This document shows, in pieces, positions 51,354-58,879 of a stretch of DNA of 64,000 bases. How positions within the stretch are numbered: position 1 is the stretch's first letter; the number at the start of each line of letters is the position of its first letter. The notes under the pieces were generated by a model. That model was not told where the DNA came from. It did not search any database and worked only from the letters and a program-made list of their open reading frames with translations. Both the position numbers and the translations under genes were made by a program. Location: contig NZ_PJJN01000035.1 in the NCBI RefSeq assembly GCF_002929825.1, forward strand, positions 62,001 to 126,000, read 5' to 3'. The stretch comes from Cryobacterium sp. Y29. Its GTDB lineage: Bacteria > Actinomycetota > Actinomycetes > Actinomycetales > Microbacteriaceae.

Positions 51354-52685
51354 GTGAACTCTCGTCGATCCACCCTGATCTTTATCATCGGGTCGTTCGC
51401 GTACCTGTCGGCGGTGCTTCAGCGCACGTCAATGGGGATCGCCGGGGTAGCCGCCACGGAGAAATTCGGTGGGTCGGCGGCTATTCTCTCGAGCCTGGCC
51501 GTCGTGCAACTCATCGTCTACGCCGCCGCGCAGATCCCGGTTGGGGTGTTGATCGACCGATACGGTCCGCGAGTGCTCATGATCACAGGAACCGCGCTCA
51601 TGGTCACCGGGCAGATCACCCTGGCACTGGCACCGGAAATCTCCGTCGCTGTGATCGGCCGCATTCTCGTCGGCGCCGGTGATGCGACCATTTTCATTTC
51701 GATGATCCGCCTCATTAGCTCCTGGTTCAGCGGTCGCATCGTCCCCCTATTGTCCCAGTGGATGGGCAACATCGGCCAACTCGGCCAAGTGCTCTCCGCG
51801 GTGCCCCTGGCGTGGTTACTGCACACGAGCGGCTGGAGACCGGCCTTCCTTTCAGCGGCCTCCGTGGCTGTAGTCGCCCTGATCGTGGTCGTCATTTTCG
51901 TGCAGGACCGCCCCAGAGACGTCACTGAACACGTGCATGCCAACAGTCTCGGCATGGCGCTGACCCAGCTGCGGCACAGTTTTCGTCGCCCAGGCACCCA
52001 GCTCGGATTCTGGTCTCACTACGTTACGCAGTCTTCCGGTACCGTTTTCAGCCTGCTGTGGGGCTATCCGTTCATGGTCTTCGCCCTCGGCTACGAACCG
52101 GCGTTCGCGGCCGGCATGCTGACCGTTTTGGTCGGTGCAGGCCTGGTATTCGGACCAATTCTGGGCCTGCTGACGGCGCGTTACCCGCTGCGCCGCAGCA
52201 ACATTGTGCTTGCCATCGTGACCGGTATCGGTGTCGCTTGGGCGATCGTGTTGCTCTGGCCCGGTGTTCCCCCACTCTGGACGATAGTGCTGTTACTCGT
52301 CGTGCTCGGAATCGGCGGGCCCGGATCGTTGATCGGCTTCGACTTCGCGCGCACCTTCAATCCACAGCGAAGCCTGGGCTCGGCTAACGGTGTCGTCAAC
52401 GTCGGCGGCTTCACCGCGAGCTTCGTCATGATGTACCTGATCGGGTTACTGCTCGACCTTCAAAACGGATGGCGCGTCGCCGGGGGAGCGGCAAGTGACC
52501 TGTATGCGCTCGACGCATTTCGGGTGGCCTTCACAGTGCAATATCTCGTCGTCGGACTCGGCATTGGTTTTCTGGTGCACGCCCGCCGGCGTACCAGGCG
52601 CCAGCTTTCCCGTGACGAAGGAATAGAAGTGGCCCCTATCTGGGTTGCATTATCACGAGCCTGGAAACGGCGTAGCGAAGAATAG
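51354..52685 (+). CDS. MFS transporter
   Basis: 443 residues from a GTG. Twelve hydrophobic segments in two halves. The MFS loop motif after helix 2 is PVGVLIDRYGPRVLM, with its counterpart in the second half weaker (LTARYPLRRSNIVLA). GRILVGAGDATIFISMIRLI and FSGRIVPLLSQWMGNIGQLG are typical of organic-anion or sugar-phosphate-like exporters, but the substrate cannot be read from sequence. The C-terminus is basic and cytosolic. It is 69 bp after the PAC2 gene but appears to have its own promoter. Confidence 0.86.
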   Translation: MNSRRSTLIFIIGSFAYLSAVLQRTSMGIAGVAATEKFGGSAAILSSLAVVQLIVYAAAQIPVGVLIDRYGPRVLMITGTALMVTGQITLALAPEISVAVIGRILVGAGDATIFISMIRLISSWFSGRIVPLLSQWMGNIGQLGQVLSAVPLAWLLHTSGWRPAFLSAASVAVVALIVVVIFVQDRPRDVTEHVHANSLGMALTQLRHSFRRPGTQLGFWSHYVTQSSGTVFSLLWGYPFMVFALGYEPAFAAGMLTVLVGAGLVFGPILGLLTARYPLRRSNIVLAIVTGIGVAWAIVLLWPGVPPLWTIVLLLVVLGIGGPGSLIGFDFARTFNPQRSLGSANGVVNVGGFTASFVMMYLIGLLLDLQNGWRVAGGAASDLYALDAFRVAFTVQYLVVGLGIGFLVHARRRTRRQLSRDEGIEVAPIWVALSRAWKRRSEE

Positions 52686-52761
52686 TAGTACGTGTCGTGG
52701 CTTGTCGTCCAGACAAACCGTGCAATACTTGAACTTAGGACCCGTTCTGGTCCGGGGCATT

Positions 52762-52776
52762 CCGAAGTAACTTCGG
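52762..52776. promoter_or_regulatory. Perfect 7-bp inverted repeat upstream of the primary sigma gene
   Basis: CCGAAGT-A-ACTTCGG. It lies about 105 bp before the sigma factor ATG, next to a perfect TTGACA hexamer (52794-52799) that has no good -10 partner at 17 bp. It may be an operator or an RNA hairpin in the sigma factor leader. Confidence 0.4.
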
Positions 52777-52881
52777 CGTGGGCATCCCGGGACTTGACAT
52801 GGGTCCAAGTTCTGCCCAAAAACGCTTTTGGCTCCTTTTGGTTCCGAGAAGCAGGTACGACTCCGCATGAGAGGTGTTCGA

Positions 52882-54171
52882 ATGGCAACCACTGTCAAGA
52901 CTGAGCTAACCGATGAGTCCGTCACGACTCCGGTACTACCGCCGGCCAAGAAGACCGTCACCAAGGCTGCCGCTGCAAAGGCCGCTGCTGCCGAAGCCGC
53001 CGCGACAAAGACGTCTGCAGCTGCTGCCCTGGCTACCGAGAAGGCGGCCCCCAAGAAGCGTGCGACCAAGGCGAAGGTCGTCAAGAAAGACGACGAAGCC
53101 GACGTCGACGGCGGTTCAGAACCTGACGACGACGAGTCAGACGAGGACAGCACCCAGCGGTCGGCGTCGACTGAACCGCTCCCCAGCGGGGCTCTCGTGC
53201 TCTCCCTTGTCGACGACGATGACGAGGTCCCGGTTTACTCCAGCGCTATTACCGGAGCCACGGCTGACCCGGTCAAGGATTACCTCAAGCAGATCGGTAA
53301 GGTCGCCCTGCTGAACGCGGCCGAAGAAGTCGAGCTGGCGATGCGGATCGAAGCCGGCCTGTTCGCCGAAGACAAGCTGTCAGAAATGACCGACGTCGAG
53401 AAGAAGAGTTCCCTGGGCCGCGAGCTGCAGTGGGTCGCTAAAGACGGCGCGAGGGCCAAGAGTCACCTTCTCGGCGCGAACCTGCGCCTCGTCGTGTCAC
53501 TCGCCAAGCGCTACACCGGTCGCGGCATGCAATTCCTTGACTTGATCCAGGAAGGTAACCTCGGCCTCATTCGTGCCGTCGAGAAGTTCGACTACACCAA
53601 GGGCTTCAAGTTCAGCACCTATGCCACTTGGTGGATTCGTCAGGCCATCACCCGGGCCATGGCCGACCAGGCCCGCACGATTCGAATCCCCGTGCACATG
53701 GTCGAGGTCATTAACAAGCTCGCCCGCGTTCAGCGCCAGATGTTGCAGGACCTCGGTCGCGAGCCCACTCCAGAAGAGCTCAGTCGCGAACTCGATATGA
53801 CGCCCGAAAAGGTCGTTGAAGTTCAAAAATATGGACGCGAACCAATTTCTCTCCACACCCCGCTCGGTGAAGACGGCGACAGCGAATTCGGTGACCTCAT
53901 CGAAGACACTGAAGCCGTTGTCCCAGCGGACGCCGTGGGTTTCACTATGCTGCAAAAGCAGCTTGAGAGCCTGCTCGACTCGCTCTCCGAGCGCGAAGCT
54001 GGGGTAATTCGTATGCGCTTCGGCCTCGGCGACGGAATGCCGAAGACTCTCGACCAGATTGGCGACACCTTCGGTGTGACGCGCGAGCGCATCCGCCAGA
54101 TCGAGTCCAAAACGATGGCCAAGCTTCGTCACCCGTCCCGGTCGCAGTCTCTGCGCGACTACCTCGAGTAA
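52882..54171 (+). CDS. sigA: Primary RNA polymerase sigma factor (sigma-70 family)
   Basis: 429 residues from the ATG at 52882, preceded by GAGAGG. The N-terminal 130 residues are Ala/Lys-rich, then acidic, as in actinobacterial primary sigma factors. Region 1.2 starts [16 protein letters not shown], region 2 holds [20 protein letters not shown] and [17 protein letters not shown], and region 4.2 holds [20 protein letters not shown] before the terminal LRDYLE. It directs vegetative transcription and should recognise the TANNNT -10 boxes noted across this window. The MurT-like gene starts 34 bp later. Confidence 0.96.
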   Translation: MATTVKTELTDESVTTPVLPPAKKTVTKAAAAKAAAAEAAATKTSAAAALATEKAAPKKRATKAKVVKKDDEADVDGGSEPDDDESDEDSTQRSASTEPLPSGALVLSLVDDDDEVPVYSSAITGATADPVKDYLKQIGKVALLNAAEEVELAMRIEAGLFAEDKLSEMTDVEKKSSLGRELQWVAKDGARAKSHLLGANLRLVVSLAKRYTGRGMQFLDLIQEGNLGLIRAVEKFDYTKGFKFSTYATWWIRQAITRAMADQARTIRIPVHMVEVINKLARVQRQMLQDLGREPTPEELSRELDMTPEKVVEVQKYGREPISLHTPLGEDGDSEFGDLIEDTEAVVPADAVGFTMLQKQLESLLDSLSEREAGVIRMRFGLGDGMPKTLDQIGDTFGVTRERIRQIESKTMAKLRHPSRSQSLRDYLE

Positions 54172-54205
54172 ACGTGGCAGTGGCAGGTCCCGCCCAGGTT
54201 ATGCA

Positions 54206-55492
54206 GTGCGGTTCGTGAGTTCCCTTCGCTACGCCCCGGCCATCCTGGTCGGTAGGGCCGTTCGTACGCTGGCAAGGTGGCGCAAACCGGGCGGCGGCTC
54301 TGCCATACCCGGAGTCATTGTCAACCGCATCGCCCCGGGCTTTCTCGCCGCAACGCTCAACGGGTTTCCGCTCGGGCTCGTGATCGTGACCGGGTCGAGC
54401 GGCAAATCGACGACCACCAAGATGCTCGTCGCTATTCTTCGCGCCCACGGTCTCTCCGTGTTCACCAACCAGTCGACGGCCAATATCAGCCAGGGACTAA
54501 CCAGCGCCCTTCTGGAACAGGTCAGTCTCGCTGGCACGATCGCCGGCGATGTCGCCGTGCTTGAAATGGATGAGGGACACGGCGCGTTCATCGCCGGGTC
54601 ACTGACTCCGCGAGTCGTCGCCCTGACCAACGTCATGGTCGACCAGATCGATCGGTTCCACGATTCCGAAATGGTCGTTGCCCTGCTCGCGAAAATCGCA
54701 GCACGGGCCACGGAGTCGGTCGTGCTCAACGCCGATGACCGGTACCTGGCTGACCTCGGCAATGCGCTCGCACCTGCCGTTGCGGTGTCCCGCTACGGTG
54801 TCACCCGCGAAGTTCTCGCTGAGCACCCTCGGGGACTCGGTTATGCCGACACCGCACCGACTCGCCTGCCGGCCGGAACCGGGCTGCAGCTCACCCGTGT
54901 GGTCGGCCGTGACGCTGACGTGCAGTTTGCCACGGGCATTCACAGCATCCGCTTGCCGGCCCGCGGCATCCACTATGCCGTCGACGCGCTGACCGCGTTG
55001 AGCACGGCTCGTGCGACCCTCGGCGAACGTTTCGTTCCGACGGTCGCCTGTGCGGCGTTGTCGGCGATGCCGGCCGTTTTCGGTCGTGGCGAAGTGGTAA
55101 CCGTTGGTGGCAAAACCATCGAATTCGTTCTAGTCCAAAACCCGTCGAGCTTTCAGCTCAACGTCGACAGTCTGGAACCGGGCACAGAGCAGATTCTGGT
55201 GATCATTGGCTCGGACGTTCGGGATCCGTCATATTTCTGGCCGGTGCACACTTCCGGGCTCGGCCACGTGCTCATTGCCTCAGGACTCAAGGCGCACGAG
55301 ATCGCGCTGCAGCTGGCCTACGACGACGTTGTCGTTGACCGCATCGAGCCGGATGTACCGACTGCCCTTGACGCGTTCCTGTCCTTGCCCAATCCAGTAT
55401 CCGGGGTGAAAACCATTATCTTTTCCGCCGACGGAATGCGGCGCACGCGTGCGCACCTCGGTCTCGTCTCCAATTCTGAGGACCCGGTATGA
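54206..55492 (+). CDS. MurT-like Mur ligase (DUF1727) without the zinc ribbon
   Basis: 428 residues from a GTG. The central Mur ligase domain is clear: P-loop VTGSSGKSTTTKML (residues 62-75), TNVMVDQIDRFHD and VLNADDRYLADLG. The C-terminal DUF1727 domain is present (VLVQNPSSFQLNVDSL, IIGSDVRDPSYFWPV, ASGLKAHEIALQLAYDDV). MurT proteins normally carry a four-Cys zinc ribbon in the middle domain; here the corresponding stretch has none, and the protein has a single Cys near residue 285. MurT activates the D-Glu alpha-carboxyl of lipid II with ATP. It overlaps the gatD-like gene by 4 bp. Confidence 0.86.
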   Translation: MRFVSSLRYAPAILVGRAVRTLARWRKPGGGSAIPGVIVNRIAPGFLAATLNGFPLGLVIVTGSSGKSTTTKMLVAILRAHGLSVFTNQSTANISQGLTSALLEQVSLAGTIAGDVAVLEMDEGHGAFIAGSLTPRVVALTNVMVDQIDRFHDSEMVVALLAKIAARATESVVLNADDRYLADLGNALAPAVAVSRYGVTREVLAEHPRGLGYADTAPTRLPAGTGLQLTRVVGRDADVQFATGIHSIRLPARGIHYAVDALTALSTARATLGERFVPTVACAALSAMPAVFGRGEVVTVGGKTIEFVLVQNPSSFQLNVDSLEPGTEQILVIIGSDVRDPSYFWPVHTSGLGHVLIASGLKAHEIALQLAYDDVVVDRIEPDVPTALDAFLSLPNPVSGVKTIIFSADGMRRTRAHLGLVSNSEDPV

Positions 55493-56250
55493 CCGCCACT
55501 TCGCTTGACCGGCCATTCACGGTCGTCTCACTGCTGCCGCGCCTGCTCGACACCAATGGTGATGCTGGCAACGCGAGGGTGCTCGCGCAGCGCATTCGGT
55601 GGAGCGGCCACGACGCGCTGGTGGTCGATGTGCATTCTCGGGCTGACCTGCCCGAACACGTAGACGCGGTGTCTGTGGGTTCAGGAACGGATGCTGCCCT
55701 CCTGCCGGTCAGAGACCTTCTGCGCACGCTGGTCGAAGAACTGCGCGTCTGGTCCAACTCCGGTGTGCCTATCCTGGCGGTCGGAACGGGGTGGGAATTG
55801 CTGAGCTGGGGCATCGACCGGGCGGATGGCACCGTGTTGGAGGGACTCGGGCTCGTGGCTGGCCACGCCGTGCCTCGCGCTGTACGCGCGACCGATGACA
55901 TCATCGTCGCGTCGAAGTATGGGCGGCTGATCGGGTTCGAAAATCACGCCCGCGACTATGTCGGCGCCGAAGCCAGTCCGCTCGGACGGGTTATCTACGG
56001 CACCGGCAACTCGGACGCCCCGGCGAACGGGCCTCAGATTGAGGGACTGACCATGGGCGAGGTGTTCTGTACGCACCTGCACGGGCCGGTGCTCGCGTGC
56101 AACCCGGCCCTGGCTGATCACCTCTTGCAGGCAGCCTTCGACCGCTCTGGACTCCGTTACTCACGGGGCGCAACGTCAGAATCGGTTGATGAAACCGCTC
56201 GGGCAGCGCGCAATCAAGTGGCCGTGCGCCTCGGACAGCCAGCCGAATAG
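55489..56250 (+). CDS. GatD-like class I glutamine amidotransferase lacking the catalytic cysteine
   Basis: 253 residues. It aligns well with GatD, the glutaminase partner of MurT: LLPRLLDTNGDAGNARVLAQ, then GFENHARDYVG and the catalytic-His region THLHGPVLACNPALADHLL (His198). The nucleophile elbow, normally ILAVCGGYQLLG, reads ILAVGTGWELLSWG, so the essential Cys is Gly99, and the upstream GGGQD is GSGTD. Glutamine hydrolysis by the usual mechanism should be impossible. It overlaps the MurT-like gene (ATGA), so the pair is still co-expressed. It probably forms a complex with a changed amine donor or acts as a structural subunit. Confidence 0.85.
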   Translation: MTATSLDRPFTVVSLLPRLLDTNGDAGNARVLAQRIRWSGHDALVVDVHSRADLPEHVDAVSVGSGTDAALLPVRDLLRTLVEELRVWSNSGVPILAVGTGWELLSWGIDRADGTVLEGLGLVAGHAVPRAVRATDDIIVASKYGRLIGFENHARDYVGAEASPLGRVIYGTGNSDAPANGPQIEGLTMGEVFCTHLHGPVLACNPALADHLLQAAFDRSGLRYSRGATSESVDETARAARNQVAVRLGQPAE

Positions 56251-56290
56251 CGGCCTCATAGACGAAGCTCGGCTCTCAGTAACGAGGAAA

Positions 56291-56328
56291 CCGCGCAGGT
56301 TGCCGGCCGAAGCCAGCCGCCTGCGCGG
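56291..56328. terminator. Hairpin between the GatD-like gene and DUF7455
   Basis: CCGCGCAGG (56291-56299) pairs perfectly with CCTGCGCGG (56320-56328); the 20-base loop can fold internally through GGC/GCC. It lies between convergent genes and is probably a shared terminator without a T-run. Confidence 0.55.
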
Positions 56329-56354
56329 CATCCGTTCTCAAGTCGCTGGGTCGG

Positions 56355-56591
56355 CTAGGAACGCTGATCCTCGAGCAGTCGGCTCGACTCGTCGTGCCAG
56401 CTTTCAGCGATGGCCGCAAGCTTCTCTTGGTGCTTACGGCCGTGGTGAGCGCAGAACAGCAGTTCGCTGTTCTTCACGACGACACGAATATAAGCTTGGG
56501 CGCCGCAAGCGTCGCAGCGATCGGCTGCGGTGAGCTGGTGGGGGGCACCCTGGTTGGCTACGGAACCATTTTCGGTGGCGATCTGGGACAT
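56355..56591 (-). CDS. DUF7455 small zinc-binding protein
   Basis: 78 residues from the ATG at 56591, which has GGAGGA about 7 nt upstream. After a short polar N-terminus comes LTAADRCDACGAQAYIRVVV, then LLFCAHHGRKHQEKLAAIAE: a CxxC plus CxxH set that should bind one zinc. The family is conserved near the primary sigma factor and topoisomerase genes in actinobacteria; its role is unknown. A reading back to 56801 has no conserved residues upstream of this start. Confidence 0.87.
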   Translation of the reverse strand: MSQIATENGSVANQGAPHQLTAADRCDACGAQAYIRVVVKNSELLFCAHHGRKHQEKLAAIAESWHDESSRLLEDQRS

Positions 56592-56760
56592 TTTTTCCTC
56601 CTCCAGATTGAATGCATGAACCCTTGTGACTAATGTAAACACGCCGAAGGGCCTGTGACGAGATGTTTGGCCGGTATTTCGCTCACCGCGTAGACGTGTT
56701 GTGGTGAGTGGTGAGTCGCGGCCAGCCGACTCGGCGCGAGAGATTGCCGGTCGGGGCCGG

Positions 56761-56766
56761 TATTCT
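56761..56766 (+). promoter_or_regulatory. -10 box upstream of the topoisomerase IV B gene
   Basis: TATTCT is followed by 8 nt and the GTG at 56775. It overlaps an alternative TTG start at 56766, which favours the GTG. No ribosome binding site is visible, so a nearly leaderless message is likely. Confidence 0.5.
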
Positions 56767-56774
56767 TGGTTGTT

Positions 56775-58853
56775 GTGAGCTCTGACTATTCCGCGCGCCA
56801 CCTGTCAGTCCTTGAGGGACTCGAGGCAGTGCGCAAACGCCCCGGCATGTATATCGGTTCTACCGACTCGCGCGGGCTGATGCACTGCCTGTGGGAGATC
56901 ATCGACAACTCCGTCGACGAGGCTCTGGGTGGACATGGCGCCAGCATCAAAATCGAGCTGCACCCGGACCAGAGCGTCGAGGTGCGCGACACTGCCCGCG
57001 GCATTCCGGTCGATATCGAACCCAAAACCGGATTGACCGGCGTTGAGGTGGTGTTCACCAAACTGCACGCGGGTGGAAAGTTCGGCAGCGGCTCATACGC
57101 GGCGTCCGGTGGTCTGCACGGCGTCGGAGCGTCCGTCGTCAATGCTCTGTCCGAACGTCTCGACGTCGAAGTCGATCGCGACGGCAAGACCTGGGCCATG
57201 TCGTTTCACCGGGGAGAACCGGGCCTGTTTGCCGATTCGGGGGAGAAGAGCCCCGACGCCCCGTTCACTCCGTTTGAAAACCAGAGTGAACTGCGTGTCA
57301 TCGGCAAGGTCAAGCGCGGCGTGACCGGAACCCGTATCCGCTATTGGGCCGACCGACAGATCTTCACCAAGGGCGCAGCGTTTCAGACCGACGAGGTGCT
57401 GAGCCGTGCCCGTCAGACGGCATTCCTCGTACCCGGCCTTGCGATCGAGGTCGCCGACCGCCGTACCGATGAGCCGGTGACCAGCCTGTTCCAGTTCGAC
57501 GGGGGCATCTCAGAATTCGTCGAACACCTCGCACCGGATGCCCCGATCACCGACACCTGGCGGCTGACCGGCAACGGCACCTTCAGCGAAACCGTGCCAG
57601 TGCTCACCGACACAGGCGCCATGGTGCCCACCGAGCTCGTGCGCGACTGCCAAGTGGATATCGCCCTGCGCTGGGGGACCGGCTACGACACGATCGTGCA
57701 GAGCTTCGTCAACATTATTGCCACGTCCAAGGGCGGGACCCACCAGGCCGGCTTCGATGCCGGTCTGCTCAAATTTCTGCGCGGTCAGGTAGAACTGAAC
57801 GCCCGACGGTTGAAAGTCGGCAGCGACAAGGTCGACAAAGACGACGTTATGGCGGGTCTCACCGCCATTCTCACGGTGCGTCTGCCCGAACCGCAGTTCG
57901 AGGGGCAGACCAAGGAAGTGCTCGGTACGCCAGCGGTGCGGGCGATCGTCGCCAACGTGGTTGCGAAGGCCATGGCCGAGCGGTACGCCTCGCCCAAACG
58001 CGACGACAAGACACAGTCCGCGCTGGTACTCGACAAGATCGTCGCCGAGATGAAGTCGCGCATATCAGCCCGGGCGCACAAGGAGACCCAGCGGCGCAAA
58101 AACGCCCTGGAAAGCTCTTCCCTGCCGGCCAAGCTGGTTGACTGCCGCAGCAACGACGTGTCCACGAGCGAGCTCTTCATCGTGGAGGGGGACTCGGCCC
58201 TCGGCACCGCCAAGCTGGCCCGCGACAGCGAGCACCAGGCGTTGTTGCCGATTCGGGGCAAGATTCTGAACGTGCAGAAGGCATCCGTTTCCGACATGCT
58301 CTCCAACACCGAGTGTGCCTCGATCATCCAGGTGATCGGCGCCGGTTCCGGGCGCAGCTTCGACCTGTCAGCGGCGCGCTACGGCAAGGTGATCATCATG
58401 AGCGACGCCGACGTCGACGGTGCGCACATTCGCACCTTGCTGCTCACCCTGTTCTTCCGTTACATGCGACCGATGATCACCGAAGGCCGCGTCTTTGCCG
58501 CCGTACCGCCGCTGCACCGGGTCGTCGTCATGAATCCCGGCAGCAAGCCCAACGAGACCATCTACACCTACTCCGAGAACGAACTGCACGCGGTGTTGAG
58601 CGCTCTCGAGAAGAAGAACCGGCGCTATCAGGACCCCATCCAGCGCTACAAAGGCCTCGGTGAAATGGATGCCGACCAGCTCGCGACCACGACCATGGAA
58701 CGAGCCCACCGCACCCTGCGGCGGGTACGCGTCGACGATGCCGAGTCCGCCGGCAAGGTGTTCGAGCTGCTGATGGGCAACGACGTCGCCCCGCGTAAAG
58801 AGTTCATCATCGACAGCTCCGACAAGCTCTCCCGCGACCGCATCGACGTCTAA
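56775..58853 (+). CDS. parE: DNA topoisomerase IV subunit B (type IIA, GyrB/ParE family)
   Basis: 692 residues from the GTG at 56775. GHKL ATPase motifs: EIIDNSVDEALGG, the KRPGMYIGS strap, LHAGGKFGSGSYAASGGLHG and the QTK-type loop near GQTKEVLGT. The Toprim metal sites are FIVEGDSALGTAKLARD and IIMSDADVDGAHIRTL. Paired with a convergent subunit A gene and separate from any gyrBA-recF context, it is more probably ParE than GyrB. Together the subunits decatenate replicated chromosomes. Confidence 0.93.
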   Translation: MSSDYSARHLSVLEGLEAVRKRPGMYIGSTDSRGLMHCLWEIIDNSVDEALGGHGASIKIELHPDQSVEVRDTARGIPVDIEPKTGLTGVEVVFTKLHAGGKFGSGSYAASGGLHGVGASVVNALSERLDVEVDRDGKTWAMSFHRGEPGLFADSGEKSPDAPFTPFENQSELRVIGKVKRGVTGTRIRYWADRQIFTKGAAFQTDEVLSRARQTAFLVPGLAIEVADRRTDEPVTSLFQFDGGISEFVEHLAPDAPITDTWRLTGNGTFSETVPVLTDTGAMVPTELVRDCQVDIALRWGTGYDTIVQSFVNIIATSKGGTHQAGFDAGLLKFLRGQVELNARRLKVGSDKVDKDDVMAGLTAILTVRLPEPQFEGQTKEVLGTPAVRAIVANVVAKAMAERYASPKRDDKTQSALVLDKIVAEMKSRISARAHKETQRRKNALESSSLPAKLVDCRSNDVSTSELFIVEGDSALGTAKLARDSEHQALLPIRGKILNVQKASVSDMLSNTECASIIQVIGAGSGRSFDLSAARYGKVIIMSDADVDGAHIRTLLLTLFFRYMRPMITEGRVFAAVPPLHRVVVMNPGSKPNETIYTYSENELHAVLSALEKKNRRYQDPIQRYKGLGEMDADQLATTTMERAHRTLRRVRVDDAESAGKVFELLMGNDVAPRKEFIIDSSDKLSRDRIDV

Positions 58854-58879
58854 GGAAACGCTTTCGTGACCACGGAAGG

